DNA of 64,000 bases from an uncultured Stenotrophomonas sp. (GTDB taxonomy: Bacteria; Pseudomonadota; Gammaproteobacteria; Xanthomonadales; Xanthomonadaceae). The translations under genes and the position numbers were made by a program. Below, piece by piece: positions 9,663-23,041 of the stretch. How positions within the stretch are numbered: the stretch's first letter is position 1; each line of letters starts with the position of its first letter. The notes beneath the pieces were generated by a model. That model did no database searches, was not told the DNA's origin, and saw only the letters and a program-made list of their open reading frames with translations. The DNA is taken from positions 1,388,626-1,452,625 of the forward strand of contig FLTS01000001.1 in assembly GCA_900078405.1 (NCBI GenBank). Direction: 5' to 3'.

Positions 9663-10193
9663 ATGCCCGGCACGGACGCCTTCGCCGGCTTCGTGCAGGC
9701 GCAGCGGTCGCCGTTGTGCGCGTTCCTGCGCGCACGCGGCACCAGCCCCGAGGACGCCGAGGACATCGCGCAGGACTGCATGGAACGGCTGATGCGCTAC
9801 CGCGGCCACGCCGAGGACGAGCTGCGGCTGCTGCTGTACCGGATCGCCCGTAACCGCCTCGCCGACCTCGGGCGCTCGGCCCATGCCGGGCCGCACCTGC
9901 CACTGGCCGAGCACGATGTCCCCGCCGACACCGCCTCCTCCACGCCGGGGCCGCTGCGCCAGGCCGAATCACGGCAGATGCTCAACACCCTGCGCCAGGC
10001 ACTGTTGAAATTGCCCGAACGTTGCCGCGAGGCCTACCTGCTCAACCGCATCAGCGGCATGAGCTACAGCCAGATCGCGCGCCACCGCGGCATCACCGCC
10101 AAGACCGTGGAAAAGCAGATCGCCCGCGCCCTGCAGGGGTTGCGACGGGAACTGGGCAGCGATGCCTTCAACATGGACGTGGACGGCCGATAG
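9663..10193 (+). CDS. ECF RNA polymerase sigma factor (FecI type)
   Basis: This 176-aa sigma-70 family ECF factor would direct RNA polymerase to a small regulon. Region 2 is seen in SPEDAEDIAQDCMERL and LLYRIARNRLADLG; region 4 is the helix-turn-helix LPERCREAYLLNRI then YSQIARHRGITAKTVEK. The ATG at 9663 is preferred; an in-frame TTG at 9639 would add eight residues, and neither has a clear Shine-Dalgarno site. The gene is 2 nt upstream of a fecR-like anti-sigma gene, which in turn touches an STN-domain TonB receptor gene: the standard cell-surface signalling cassette. Confidence 0.93.
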   Translation: MPGTDAFAGFVQAQRSPLCAFLRARGTSPEDAEDIAQDCMERLMRYRGHAEDELRLLLYRIARNRLADLGRSAHAGPHLPLAEHDVPADTASSTPGPLRQAESRQMLNTLRQALLKLPERCREAYLLNRISGMSYSQIARHRGITAKTVEKQIARALQGLRRELGSDAFNMDVDGR

Positions 10194-10195
10194 CA

Positions 10196-11170
10196 ATGAA
10201 CATGCGCAACACTCCGACGACTCCCCATTTCGACCAGGCCGCGACCTGGGTGGCACGGCTGGAAGCCACCGACTGCAGCGCCAGCGAACGCGCCCGCTTC
10301 GAGGACTGGCTGGCGCAGGACCCGGCGCACGTCCACGCCTGGGCCGAGGCCGAAACCCTGCACCAGCATGCCGCCGGGCTGCGCGACGACCCCTGGCTGC
10401 GCGCAGGCGCCCAGCGCATCGCCCGACGCCCGCGCCACCGGCATCCGCTGTTCCGCGCTGCCATCGCCGCCACGCTGTGCCTGGCCGTTGGCGCAGGCTG
10501 GCTGCTGGCCACCGACGGCAACCCGGCACCGCACACCTACGTCAACAGCGGCCTGGCCACGCAGCCGCAGATACTGGAAGACGGCAGCCTGGTGGTGCTG
10601 GACGCCGGTACCACCCTGACCACCCGTTTCGGCTGGCGCACACGCCGGCTGGAACTGCAGCAGGGCCGCATGCAGCTGCGGGTGGCCGCCGCCTCCCGGC
10701 CGATGCGGGTGCAGGCCGGCAACAGCACCCTGCGCGATATCGGCACCACCTTCCAGGTCGAGCTGCTGGACGGCGGCAAGGTCGGCGTGGCGCTGCTGGA
10801 AGGCGCGCTCGACGTGGCCAGCCAGGGCCCGCAGAAGATGCATCGGCAACTGCAGCCGGGCGAGCAGTTGCAGGTGCGCCCGTCCGGGCACATCGAGCCC
10901 AGCACGACGCTGCTGCGGCCGCAGGCCGAGGCGTGGCTGCACGGCCAGTTGCTGTTCGACGCCACGCCGCTGTCCGCCGCCGTGGCGCAGATGAACCGCT
11001 ACACGACCACCCCGCTGGTCATCGCCGACCCCGCCATCGCCAACCTCGCCGTCAGCGGCAGCTTCCGCGCCGGCGACCAGGGCGCCCTGCTCTCCGCGCT
11101 GGAACTGGGCTGGTCGGTCGCCAGCCGGCCACGGGCCGATGGCGCACTCGAACTGCGCGGCAGGCACTGA
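10196..11170 (+). CDS. FecR-family anti-sigma factor / sigma regulator
   Basis: This 324-aa inner-membrane regulator passes the receptor signal to the sigma factor. The N-terminal cytoplasmic domain (DUF4880 type: AATWVARLEA, FEDWLAQDPAHVHAW) would bind the sigma factor. One membrane helix spans about residues 86-105. The periplasmic FecR domain follows (NSTLRDIGTTFQVE, VGVALLEGALDV), then a C-terminal DUF4974-like domain (LLFDATPLSAAVAQMNRY) that would contact the receptor STN domain. The stop overlaps the next start by one base (TGATG). Confidence 0.93.
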   Translation: MNMRNTPTTPHFDQAATWVARLEATDCSASERARFEDWLAQDPAHVHAWAEAETLHQHAAGLRDDPWLRAGAQRIARRPRHRHPLFRAAIAATLCLAVGAGWLLATDGNPAPHTYVNSGLATQPQILEDGSLVVLDAGTTLTTRFGWRTRRLELQQGRMQLRVAAASRPMRVQAGNSTLRDIGTTFQVELLDGGKVGVALLEGALDVASQGPQKMHRQLQPGEQLQVRPSGHIEPSTTLLRPQAEAWLHGQLLFDATPLSAAVAQMNRYTTTPLVIADPAIANLAVSGSFRAGDQGALLSALELGWSVASRPRADGALELRGRH

Positions 11171-13938
11171 TGCCCACCGCGGGCCAGTTGCTGCGCCGAC
11201 TGCGGCGGACCGGCCTGTACCTGCTCCTGCTGTCACCGACCTGTGCCCTCGCCGCCGATGCCGACTACCGCATCGCGCACGGCCCGCTGGCGCAGGCATT
11301 GCGGCAGTGGTCGCAGCAAAGCGGCGACGCCCTGCTGTTCGACACCCGCGAACTGAAGGGCCTGGACAGCACCGGCATCAGCGGCAGCTTCACCCCTGCC
11401 GGCGCGCTGGAAAAACTGCTGCAGGGGCTGCCGGTGAAACTGCTGCGCACGCCCGCGGGCGTATTCGTGGTGCGCCGGCAGGAAGCCACCACCACCCCGC
11501 CGCGCGCCCCGAGAACCCGCCCGGCGGCAGTCGCCGCAGCCACCGGTGAAACTCGCGCCGAGGTGGAACTGGCGCCCATCCACGTCACCGGCAGCCGCCT
11601 GCCACGCAGTTCGCTGCAGAGTACCGTCGCGGTCACCGTGATCGAGCGCGAGGACATCCAGCGCAGCGGCTATGGCTCGCTGTTCGACCTGCTGCGCCAC
11701 CTGCCCGGCATGAACGGCCACCCGCCGGTGGACGCCGCACGCGACGGCGATTCGCTGTACCTGCCGGCCGGCGCGGCGGCCACCACCAGCCTGGACGGCA
11801 TGGGCCCGCGTGCCACCCTGTTCCTGGTCAACGGCCGGCGCCTGCCACGCTACCCGATGGTGTCGCTGCAGCAGGGCGCGCTGACCGATCTGGGCGGTAT
11901 CCCGCTGAGCTTCGTCGAGCGCATCGAACTGGTCCGCGGCGGCGCATCGGCCATTTACGGCGCCGACGCCATCGCCGGCGTGGTCAACATCGTGCTGCGC
12001 GAACAGGCCGACGGCCCCGAAGCCCTGCTGCAGACCGGCATCAGCAACCAGGACGACGGCGGCCAGTACCGCCTGCAGGCGGCCACCGGCCACGCCGACG
12101 ACCGCAACCGCTGGTTCCTCGGCATCGACCTGCAACAGCGCCGGCACGTGGCCGGTGACCGCCGCAGCTGGCACCGCGAGGCATCGCGCTACCCGGTCGG
12201 CCTGCTCACCCACGATGGCTATTACCTGCCCGCCTTCCGCTGCCCGCCGTCGCTGCTCGCCGACGACGGCTGCTGGTACGACAGCTCGCGCCCGCGCTCG
12301 CTGCAACCGGCCAGTACCACCGCCTCCGTGTACGGCCATTGGAACCACGACCTCGGCAACGGCCTGTACGCCCATGCCGAACTGCGTGCCAGCCGCAGCC
12401 GCCAGCGCTTCGACCTCGGCCCCACCGCCGCCGCACTGCGCTTCGACAACGGCGACCTGATCAACCACGTGTTCGAAGAGGCCGGCAACGCGCGCTCGGC
12501 GGCAAACGGCATTGAAGCCGACTTCAGCGCCGGCATCGGCCGCAACCGCGCCGGCCGCGGCTGGGAGGCCGGCCTCAGCCGGCAACGCAGCCAGGTCATG
12601 CTGACCACCTCCGGCGCGGTACGCAGCTCGCGCCTGCTCGATGCGGTGGCAGACGGCTTCATCCCCGGTTTCACGGCCCTGGACCCGGCCCTGTACGACG
12701 ACCTGTTCCCCACCACCGGCAACCGCGGCCGCACCGACCAATGGCTGGCCTGGTGGGGGCAACACCGGGAACTGGGGCAACTGCGCGGCGGCCCGGCGCA
12801 GCTGGCCAGCGGCATCGACCTGCGCCGCGAAACCTGGACTGCGCGCCCGGACAAGCTGCTCGAAGACGGCGAGCTGGCGCTGGGCCTGCCCACCGAGCGT
12901 CGCCGCCTGTCGCGCCAGGCCAGCGCCGCTTATGCCGAACTCGGCCTGCCGCTGACCGCCCGCCTGCACATGGACCTGGCCGCACGGCTGGACCGCGACG
13001 CCGGCGACACTGCCTTTTCCCCGCGCGCCGGGCTGCGCTGGAACCTGTCGCCCTCCTGGTCGCTGCTGCTGTCCAGCGGACGCGGCTACCGCGCGCCCAG
13101 CCTGTTCGAGCGCCGGCGCCCACCCGGTTATTTCGGCACGGTGGCGCTGCCGGCCTCGTCCACGCTGCCGGCCTGCACGCATCCGGTACAGGACAACTGC
13201 ATGATCGACGTGCAGGTGATGGAAAACCCCGCACTGTCCGCGGAAACCTCGCGCAGCCATGCGCTGGGCCTGCTGTGGGCACCACCGGACGGCGATTTCA
13301 CCCTGTCGCTGACCCACAACCGGATCGACCTGCACGACGAAATCCTCGACCTGCGCCCGGAAGACGCCCTCTGGAACCCGGGTACCTGGCTGCTCGACGA
13401 CAACGGCCGGCTGCAGGGGCTGCAGTTGTATTTCGACAACATCGGCCGCACCGTTTCGCGCAACTGGACCCTGCACGGCGACTACCGCCACGCCACCGCG
13501 GCCTCCGGCCTGTGGCGGTTCTCGCTGGACGCCATCCAGCAACAGCAGTTGCGACGCCAGCGCCACGGCAGCGGGCAATGGACCAACCTGCGCGGGCACA
13601 CCACACCCGCCACGGCGGTCACCGCCACCATGCAATGGCAGGGCCGGCAATGGGATACAGCCCTGCAGGCCTTCTACACCGGCAGCACCCGCGCCTGGCA
13701 ACCCGGAGCCACCTGCCCGCCCGCGCAAAGCGGCATCGGCCATTGCAGCAACCCCGCACAATTGCGCTGGAACCTGCACCTGGAGCGCCCCATCGGCCCA
13801 CGCCTGACCGCCGCGCTGGACATCCACAACCTGCTCGACACGCAGCCGGTCAACTACCTGCCCGGCAACGGCGGCCAGGCCGTTGGCCTCGACGACCCGC
13901 TGGGCCGGTATTTCCTGCTGACCCTGCAGTTCCGGTAA
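11170..13938 (+). CDS. TonB-dependent receptor/transducer with STN domain
   Basis: This 922-aa outer-membrane receptor has a signal peptide (cleavage after ALA, about residue 28) and a periplasmic STN signalling domain (about 30-103: YRIAHGPLAQALRQW, GVFVVRRQ). An Ala/Pro/Thr linker, a plug (TVAVTVIEREDIQRSG, GPRATLFLVNGRRL, RIELVRGGASAIYGADAI) and a long beta-barrel follow, ending in the aromatic terminus LLTLQFR. With the upstream sigma and anti-sigma genes it forms a complete surface-signalling system. The ligand is not evident: no siderophore or haem genes are nearby, while a secreted subtilase is encoded divergently. Sensing of peptides or of a host polymer is conceivable but is inference. 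Confidence 0.94.
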   Translation: MPTAGQLLRRLRRTGLYLLLLSPTCALAADADYRIAHGPLAQALRQWSQQSGDALLFDTRELKGLDSTGISGSFTPAGALEKLLQGLPVKLLRTPAGVFVVRRQEATTTPPRAPRTRPAAVAAATGETRAEVELAPIHVTGSRLPRSSLQSTVAVTVIEREDIQRSGYGSLFDLLRHLPGMNGHPPVDAARDGDSLYLPAGAAATTSLDGMGPRATLFLVNGRRLPRYPMVSLQQGALTDLGGIPLSFVERIELVRGGASAIYGADAIAGVVNIVLREQADGPEALLQTGISNQDDGGQYRLQAATGHADDRNRWFLGIDLQQRRHVAGDRRSWHREASRYPVGLLTHDGYYLPAFRCPPSLLADDGCWYDSSRPRSLQPASTTASVYGHWNHDLGNGLYAHAELRASRSRQRFDLGPTAAALRFDNGDLINHVFEEAGNARSAANGIEADFSAGIGRNRAGRGWEAGLSRQRSQVMLTTSGAVRSSRLLDAVADGFIPGFTALDPALYDDLFPTTGNRGRTDQWLAWWGQHRELGQLRGGPAQLASGIDLRRETWTARPDKLLEDGELALGLPTERRRLSRQASAAYAELGLPLTARLHMDLAARLDRDAGDTAFSPRAGLRWNLSPSWSLLLSSGRGYRAPSLFERRRPPGYFGTVALPASSTLPACTHPVQDNCMIDVQVMENPALSAETSRSHALGLLWAPPDGDFTLSLTHNRIDLHDEILDLRPEDALWNPGTWLLDDNGRLQGLQLYFDNIGRTVSRNWTLHGDYRHATAASGLWRFSLDAIQQQQLRRQRHGSGQWTNLRGHTTPATAVTATMQWQGRQWDTALQAFYTGSTRAWQPGATCPPAQSGIGHCSNPAQLRWNLHLERPIGPRLTAALDIHNLLDTQPVNYLPGNGGQAVGLDDPLGRYFLLTLQFR

Positions 13939-13956
13939 TGGCCCGCTGCGGAAACG

Positions 13957-13983
13957 AAAAAGCCAGACGCAAGCGTCTGGCTT
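13957..13983 (-). terminator. Terminator of tRNA-Thr (possibly bidirectional)
   Basis: The hairpin AAGCCAGACGC / GCGTCTGGCTT is followed on the minus strand by CTTTTTCG. It begins 12 nt after the tRNA-Thr 3' end and 18 nt after the stop of the convergent receptor gene, so it may serve both. Confidence 0.75.
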
Positions 13984-13994
13984 CCCGTTGATGC

Positions 13995-14070
13995 TGGTGC
14001 CGGAAATAGGAATCGAACCTACGACCTACGCATTACGAATGCGCCGCTCTACCAACTGAGCTATTCCGGC
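13995..14070 (-). tRNA. tRNA-Thr (anticodon CGT)
   Basis: The 76-nt gene folds as a cloverleaf with acceptor stem GCCGGAA / TTCCGGC, anticodon loop TTCGTAA (CGT, reading ACG), T-loop GTTCGATTC and an encoded CCA end. It has its own promoter and terminator. Confidence 0.97.
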
Positions 14071-14080
14071 GGAGCCGCGG

Positions 14081-14109
14081 ATTCTAGAGTTTGCCGCCCA
14101 CGCGGTCAA
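14081..14109 (-). promoter_or_regulatory. Sigma70 promoter of tRNA-Thr
   Basis: The minus strand shows TTGACC (14104-14109), a 17-nt spacer and TAGAAT (14081-14086), ending 11 nt before the tRNA. The -35 box includes the ispH stop codon, so the promoter is embedded in the end of ispH. Confidence 0.65.
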
Positions 14110-15056
14110 TCGACCAGGCGCAGGCGCAGTTCCTTGGGCAGCGCGAACACCATCGACTCCGGTTCGCCGGACAGTTCGGCGACGCTGCCGGCACCCAGCT
14201 CGCGCAGGCGCGCGATCACGCCGTCCACCAGTACCTGCGGTGCGGAGGCGCCGGCGGTCAGGCCGATGTTGCGCTTGCCGCTCACCCATTCGGGCTTGAT
14301 CTCGTGCGCGCCGTCGACCAGGTAGGACTCCACGCCCTCGCGGCGCGCCAGCTCGGCCAGCCGGTTGGAGTTGGAGCTGTTCGGCGAACCGACCACCAGC
14401 ACCAGGTCGCACCGGCCCGCCAATTCACGCACCGCATCCTGCCGGTTCTGGGTGGCGTAGCAGATGTCGTCGTTCTTCGGGCCTTGAATCGCCGGGAACT
14501 TCGCACGCAGTGCGGCAATCACGCTGCGGGTGTCGTCCACCGACAACGTGGTCTGCGTGGTGTAGGCGAGATTGTCGGGCTGGCCGACCGCCAATGCGGT
14601 GACATCATCCTCGTCCTCGACCAGATAGATCGCGCCACCGCCGGCTTCCTGCCGCCACTGCCCCATCGTGCCCTCGACCTCGGGATGGCCCTCGTGGCCG
14701 ATCAGCACCACGTCGCGGCCGGCGCGGCAGTGGCGCGCAACTTCGAAATGCACCTTGGTCACCAGCGGGCAGGTGGCGTCGAACACCTTCAGGCCGCGCC
14801 GCTCGGCCTCGTCGCGCACCGCCTGCGAGACGCCGTGGGCGCTGAAGATCACCGTATTGCCGTCGGGCACTTCGTCCAGTTCCTCGACGAAGATCGCGCC
14901 GCGTTGCTTCAGGTCATCGACCACGAAGCGGTTGTGCACGACCTCGTGGCGCACGTAGATCGGCGCGCCCAGCGTCTCGATGGCGCGCTTGACGATCTCG
15001 ATGGCGCGGTCGACGCCGGCGCAGAAGCCGCGGGGGTTGGCGAGCAGGACATCCAT
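14106..15056 (-). CDS. ispH: 4-hydroxy-3-methylbut-2-enyl diphosphate reductase
   Basis: IspH (LytB, 316 aa) is the iron-sulfur enzyme that makes IPP and DMAPP in the last step of the MEP isoprenoid pathway. Cluster ligands are seen at Cys12 ([10 protein letters not shown]), in [11 protein letters not shown] and in [12 protein letters not shown]; the catalytic-site Glu lies in [12 protein letters not shown]. The start at 15056 gives the conserved [12 protein letters not shown] beginning; an upstream extension to 15125 would overlap lspA out of frame. It lies 7 nt downstream of lspA. The first enzyme of the pathway, dxs, is also in this window at about 54 kb. Confidence 0.97.
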   Translation of the reverse strand: MDVLLANPRGFCAGVDRAIEIVKRAIETLGAPIYVRHEVVHNRFVVDDLKQRGAIFVEELDEVPDGNTVIFSAHGVSQAVRDEAERRGLKVFDATCPLVTKVHFEVARHCRAGRDVVLIGHEGHPEVEGTMGQWRQEAGGGAIYLVEDEDDVTALAVGQPDNLAYTTQTTLSVDDTRSVIAALRAKFPAIQGPKNDDICYATQNRQDAVRELAGRCDLVLVVGSPNSSNSNRLAELARREGVESYLVDGAHEIKPEWVSGKRNIGLTAGASAPQVLVDGVIARLRELGAGSVAELSGEPESMVFALPKELRLRLVD

Positions 15057-15063
15057 GCGGCGA

Positions 15064-15567
15064 TTATCCGGCTTTTTCCGCGGTCTTGCCGTCGAACAAC
15101 CCGGCAAGGGCAATGCCGATGGCACCGGCGACGATCGCCGAGTCGGCGATGTTGAACGCCGGCCAGTAGTGCTTACCGACGTACCACTGGATGAAATCGA
15201 TCACATGGCCGTGGATCTGCCGGTCGATGACGTTGCCGATGGCGCCGCCGATCACCAGCGCATACGGCAGCGCGCTGCGCCAGTTGCCGCGTGCGGTGCG
15301 CGACAGCCAGAACGCCATCAAGCCGCTGATGGCCACGGCCAGCGCGGTGAAGAACCACAGCTGCCAGCCGCCGGCGTCACTGAGGAAGCTGAACGCCGCA
15401 CCGGTGTTGTAGGTGCGGTACCAGTTCCAGAAACCGTCGATCACCGGCACCGGGGTGTACTCGGGCAGGCTGGACAGCACCCACGCCTTGCTCCACTGGT
15501 CCAGGCCAATGACGACAACCGAGAGCAGGAGCCAGATCAGGGCGTTGGGTTTGGGTCTTGCGGTCAT
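15064..15567 (-). CDS. lspA: Lipoprotein signal peptidase (signal peptidase II)
   Basis: LspA (167 aa) cleaves the signal peptide of prolipoproteins after diacylglyceryl transfer. Four hydrophobic segments are seen, with the family motifs DQWSK near the N-terminus and the aspartate-bearing [10 protein letters not shown] and FNIADSAI, which hold the two catalytic Asp residues. Several genes in this window encode its likely substrates (cyoA and lipoproteins at 5.8, 36.2 and 50.8 kb). It is in the ileS-lspA-ispH order common in proteobacteria, but a palindromic repeat separates it from ileS. Confidence 0.97.
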   Translation of the reverse strand: MTARPKPNALIWLLLSVVVIGLDQWSKAWVLSSLPEYTPVPVIDGFWNWYRTYNTGAAFSFLSDAGGWQLWFFTALAVAISGLMAFWLSRTARGNWRSALPYALVIGGAIGNVIDRQIHGHVIDFIQWYVGKHYWPAFNIADSAIVAGAIGIALAGLFDGKTAEKAG

Positions 15568-15602
15568 CGCGTCGTTCTACCAGTGAAGTAGCGGAGGCTC
15601 CC

Positions 15603-15671
15603 TGTAGGAGCGACGCAAGTCGCGATGGGCTTTCCCGGTGAAGCCCCATCGCGACTTGCGTCGCTCCTACA
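15603..15671. repeat. REP-like palindromic repeat (copy A)
   Basis: Two arms of about 30 nt (TGTAGGAGCGACGCAAGTCG... and its complement) differ by one indel and flank a short CCCGGTG loop. The repeat lies between lspA and ileS. Closely related copies are at 39106-39186 and 53926-53996. Confidence 0.85.
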
Positions 15672-15687
15672 AGGAATGTAAAGCACA

Positions 15688-18515
<2,828 letters not shown>

Positions 18516-18519
<4 letters not shown>

Positions 18520-19478
18520 GCGGTGGCTCGCAGTCGTTGTTCGTTGAGGATAGTGCGCGCCTGTTCGGCGTCGCGGTGCATCTGCGCGGTCAATGCCGGC
18601 AGGTCGTCGAACTTTTCTTCATCACGCAGCTTGGCGACGAATTCCACTTCGATGTGGCGGCCGTACAGGTCGCCCTTGAAGTCGAACAGGTGCGCTTCAA
18701 GCAGCGGTTCCACGCCATCGACCGTGGGTCGGGTGCCGAAGCTGGACACCGACGGCCACGGCCCGCTTTCGCCGGAAGCGCCGAACACACCGTGCACCCA
18801 GGTGGCGTAGATACCTGAAAGTGCGGGCGTTTTCGGAAAACGCAAATTGGCGGTGGGGAAACCCAGCGTGCGTCCGAGCTGGCGCCCACGCACCACCCGC
18901 CCGCCGATGGCGTAGGGATGGCCCAGCAGGTCGGCGGCATGGGCGAAGTTGCCTTCCACCAGCAGTTCGCGGATACGGGTGCTGGAGACACGCTCGCCAT
19001 GCACGTGCACCGGCGCGATCTCGCCGGCAGCGAAGCCCAGCTCCGGGCCCATCCGCTGCAGCAACGCGAGGTCGCCACCACGGCGGTTGCCGAAATGGAA
19101 CTTCGGCCCGATCCAGACCTCGCGCACGCCCAGCCGGCGCACCAGCGTGTCACGGACGAACTCCTCGGCCGGCGTGGCCACCATCTTCGCGTCGAAGCGC
19201 AGCAGGCCGACGCTGTCGACGCCCAATCCGCGCAGCGCCGCCACCTTGTCACGCGCCAGCATCAGCCGCGGCGGCGGGTTTTCACGGGCAAAGAACTCGC
19301 GCGGCAGCGGCTCGAAGGCCAGCGCCACGGCCGGCACGTCCAGCGCGCGTGCGCGCTCGACCGCATGCCGCACCAACGCCCGGTGGCCCCTGTGCAGGCC
19401 ATCGAAGGCACCGATGCAGACCACGCTTCCCCGCGGGAACAGCACCCCGCCTTCGACGTCTCTAAACAGCCTGCTCAT
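18516..19478 (-). CDS. ribF: Bifunctional riboflavin kinase / FAD synthetase
   Basis: RibF (320 aa) converts riboflavin to FMN and then FAD. The N-terminal nucleotidyltransferase domain shows [16 protein letters not shown] and [12 protein letters not shown]; the C-terminal kinase domain shows [15 protein letters not shown] and YATWVHG. It sits between murJ and ileS on the minus strand, an order conserved in gammaproteobacteria. Confidence 0.97.
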
Positions 19479-19554
19479 TCAAACCCGGAAAACCGGCCCT
19501 TGCAGGCCGGCGCCTTGCCATGTGTAGCCGGGAAGTATAGCGGTGGCGCGGGCG

Positions 19555-21183
19555 TCACTGCCCGCGCAACTCGCGCGGGCGGTAGCCCATCAGCAGTAAA
19601 CCGCCGGCATAGATCGCGCCGCCGCCGCCCACCAGCAGCGCCAGCCGCCAGCCGCGCTGCCACCATTGCCACTGCGTCCAATCGGCCCACAGCAGGCGCA
19701 GCGCCAGCAGCACCAGCACCATCAACGCGCTGGCCACCAGCAATTGACGCAGGAACCGCCCCCAGCCAGGCTGCCGCCGGTACACCCGCGCCCGCCACAG
19801 GTACCAGCCCAGTTGCAGCGCATTGGCCCAGCCGGCCACGGCCACCGACAGCGCCAGCAGCGCATGCGCGCCCTCGACCTGCTTGAGCGCCAGCCGCCAA
19901 TCCCCCTGCGCCTGCGCCAATGCCGCCTGCCCCAACGGGCTGAACCACAGCAAGGCCACAAACAACCCCAGCGTACAAACGATGTTGACCGCAATCGACC
20001 CCAGCGCCGCCTTGACCGGAGTGCGCGTGTCCTGCCGCGAATAGAACGCCGGGGCCAGCACCTTGACCAGCAGGAAGGCCGGCACCGCCAGCGACTGCGC
20101 CATCAGACTCAGGCTGCTCATGCGCATGTCCTGCTCGCTGAAACGGCCGTACTGGAACAAGGTGGCCAGCAGCGGCTGCGCGCACAGCACCAATCCGAGG
20201 CAGGCCGGCACGCCGATCAGCAGGCACAGCCTGAAACCCCAATCCAGCCCCTTCGAATACCCGGCCGGGTCGGCCTCGGCATGGCGGCTGGACAGGTGCG
20301 GCAGGATCACCGTACCGATCGCCACGCCGAACATGCCCAGCGGGAATTCCAGCAGCCGGTCGCTGTAGTACAGCCAGGTCACGCTGCCACCCATCAACAT
20401 CGAGGCTGCCAGCGTGTTGAACAGCAGGTTGACCTGGGCCACCGACGAACCGAACAGGGTGGGCACCATCAAGGTCATGATCCGGCGCACCCCGGCATGG
20501 GCGAAATCCAGGCGCGGGCGCGGCAGCAGGCCCAGCCTTGCCAGCGACGGCAACTGGAACAGCAACTGCAATACGCCGGCGACCAGCACGCCCCACGCCA
20601 GCGCCAGCACCGGCTCTTGGCCCCAGGCCTGCATCTGCGGGGCCAGGCACAGCGCGGCGGCGATCAGCGACAGGTTCAGCAGGATCGGCGACAGCGCCGG
20701 CACCGCAAAGCGCTGGTAGCTGTTCAGTACCCCACCTACCAGCGAGGCCAGAGAGATGAACAACGCGTAGGGAAAGGTGATCTGCAACATCAGCGTGGCC
20801 AGCCGCGCCTGGTCGCCGTCCGGCGCAAAACCCGGCGCAATCACCCGCATCAGCCACGGTGCCAGCAGAATCGCCAGCCCGGTCACCACCAGCATCGCCG
20901 CCGACAGCGCCCCGGCCACCCGGTCAACCAGCGCCTTGACCGCCGCGTGGTCGCCCCGGCTCCGGTACTCGGCCAGTACCGGCACGAAGGCCATCGAGAA
21001 CGAGCCCTCGGCCGAGAGCCGGCGCATGAAGTTGGGAATCCTGAATGCGACGACGAATGCATCCATCGCCGCACTGGCCCCGAACACCTGCGCATACACC
21101 TGGTCGCGCACCAAGCCACTGATGCGGGACAGGAAGGTCATTGCACTGAATACCGCCGTGGACTTGAGCAACCGCCCGCTCAC
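19555..21183 (-). CDS. murJ: Lipid II flippase MurJ
   Basis: MurJ (MviN, 542 aa) moves lipid II across the inner membrane for peptidoglycan synthesis. The N-terminal MOP-family signature is seen (SRISGLVRDQVYAQVFGAS, AFRIPNFMRRLSAEGSFS), followed by about fourteen hydrophobic segments. It is 76 nt upstream of ribF on the same strand and divergent from rpsT across a 99-nt gap, as in many gammaproteobacteria. Confidence 0.97.
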   Translation of the reverse strand: MSGRLLKSTAVFSAMTFLSRISGLVRDQVYAQVFGASAAMDAFVVAFRIPNFMRRLSAEGSFSMAFVPVLAEYRSRGDHAAVKALVDRVAGALSAAMLVVTGLAILLAPWLMRVIAPGFAPDGDQARLATLMLQITFPYALFISLASLVGGVLNSYQRFAVPALSPILLNLSLIAAALCLAPQMQAWGQEPVLALAWGVLVAGVLQLLFQLPSLARLGLLPRPRLDFAHAGVRRIMTLMVPTLFGSSVAQVNLLFNTLAASMLMGGSVTWLYYSDRLLEFPLGMFGVAIGTVILPHLSSRHAEADPAGYSKGLDWGFRLCLLIGVPACLGLVLCAQPLLATLFQYGRFSEQDMRMSSLSLMAQSLAVPAFLLVKVLAPAFYSRQDTRTPVKAALGSIAVNIVCTLGLFVALLWFSPLGQAALAQAQGDWRLALKQVEGAHALLALSVAVAGWANALQLGWYLWRARVYRRQPGWGRFLRQLLVASALMVLVLLALRLLWADWTQWQWWQRGWRLALLVGGGGAIYAGGLLLMGYRPRELRGQ

Positions 21184-21206
21184 GCACTTCCCCTTGACAA
21201 CCCAAC

Positions 21207-21235
21207 TTGACGTTTACTCACTGGCCCATCATACT
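21207..21235 (+). promoter_or_regulatory. Sigma70 promoter of rpsT
   Basis: TTGACG (21207-21212), a 17-nt spacer and CATACT (21230-21235) lie in the murJ-rpsT divergent gap. They predict a leader of about 40 nt before the GTG start of rpsT. Confidence 0.55.
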
Positions 21236-21282
21236 TGCGCGCTTGCTGTTCCCACCACACCGATTTTCAGGAAACCACCACC

Positions 21283-21552
21283 GTGGCCAATATCAAGTCC
21301 GCCAAGAAGCGCGCCAAGCAGACCGTCGTGCGCAACGCGCGCAACGTCGCTCAGCGTTCGATGCTGCGCACCGCCGTCAAGAAGGTGATCAAGGCCCTGG
21401 ACGCCAATGACGCCGCCGGCGCCGAGGCTGCCTTCGCCGTCGCCCAGCCGATCCTCGACCGTTTCAGCGCCCGTGGCCTGATCCACAAGAACAAGGCCGC
21501 CCGCCACAAGAGCCGCCTGACCGCCCGCATCAAGGCCATCAAGGCCGCCTGA
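21283..21552 (+). CDS. rpsT: 30S ribosomal protein S20
   Basis: S20 (89 aa) is a primary 16S rRNA-binding protein. The sequence [12 protein letters not shown] at the N-terminus and the Lys/Arg/Ala-rich helical composition are diagnostic. The start is a GTG at 21283; an in-frame ATG at 21235 would add 16 residues not found in S20. The weak start codon fits the known use of non-ATG starts for S20. A strong terminator follows. Confidence 0.97.
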   Translation: MANIKSAKKRAKQTVVRNARNVAQRSMLRTAVKKVIKALDANDAAGAEAAFAVAQPILDRFSARGLIHKNKAARHKSRLTARIKAIKAA

Positions 21553-21592
21553 TCCGCGCGATCCCCTGATGCCGCAAGGCGTCAGGCATTGA

Positions 21593-21618
21593 AAAACCCG
21601 GCCTGCGCCGGGTTTTTT
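21593..21618 (+). terminator. Rho-independent terminator of rpsT
   Basis: The stem AACCCGGC / GCCGGGTT with a 4-nt loop is followed by a run of six T residues, about 40 nt after the rpsT stop codon. Confidence 0.9.
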
Positions 21619-21808
21619 GTTGCCATCATCCGTGGCGGCAATCCTTCGGGCCGGCGCTGACGCAACGTCAAGGGTGTTCCCGGCAATCTTTTGTTGGCCG
21701 GGAAATCTCGCAGGTGCGGGGCTGGCCCCGCACGAGGCTTCACCGAGGCCGCCCAATGCACCACAGGCCACGGACCGGCCATTGCTCCAAGACTGGCCTG
21801 AGAAGGCC

Positions 21809-22924
<1,116 letters not shown>

Positions 22925-22972
22925 CTATCGGGCCAGCGCCACGCGCGCCGCGCGGCTGCCGCCGTTCCAACG

Positions 22973-22997
22973 AAAAGCCCCGCCGAAGCGGGGCTTT
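22973..22997 (-). terminator. Terminator after rplU-rpmA
   Basis: The stem AAAGCCCCGC / GCGGGGCTTT lies about 45 nt beyond the rpmA stop and ends in CTTTTCG on the minus strand. Confidence 0.75.
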
Positions 22998-23041
22998 CGT
23001 CGCTGCGCCCGTGCCAGGCAGGGGCGCCTGCGCGTGCGGAA

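Noticed and set aside
10162-11170. A 5' extension of the receptor frame through fecR (open from 10162)
   Set aside because: The part before 11170 is low-complexity Arg/Pro/Ala translation of fecR in the wrong frame; the signal peptide and STN domain begin at 11170.
15603-15671. The palindrome between lspA and ileS as an ordinary terminator
   Set aside because: The stem is about 30 bp, has no T-run, and is repeated elsewhere in the window, which fits a REP-like element better.
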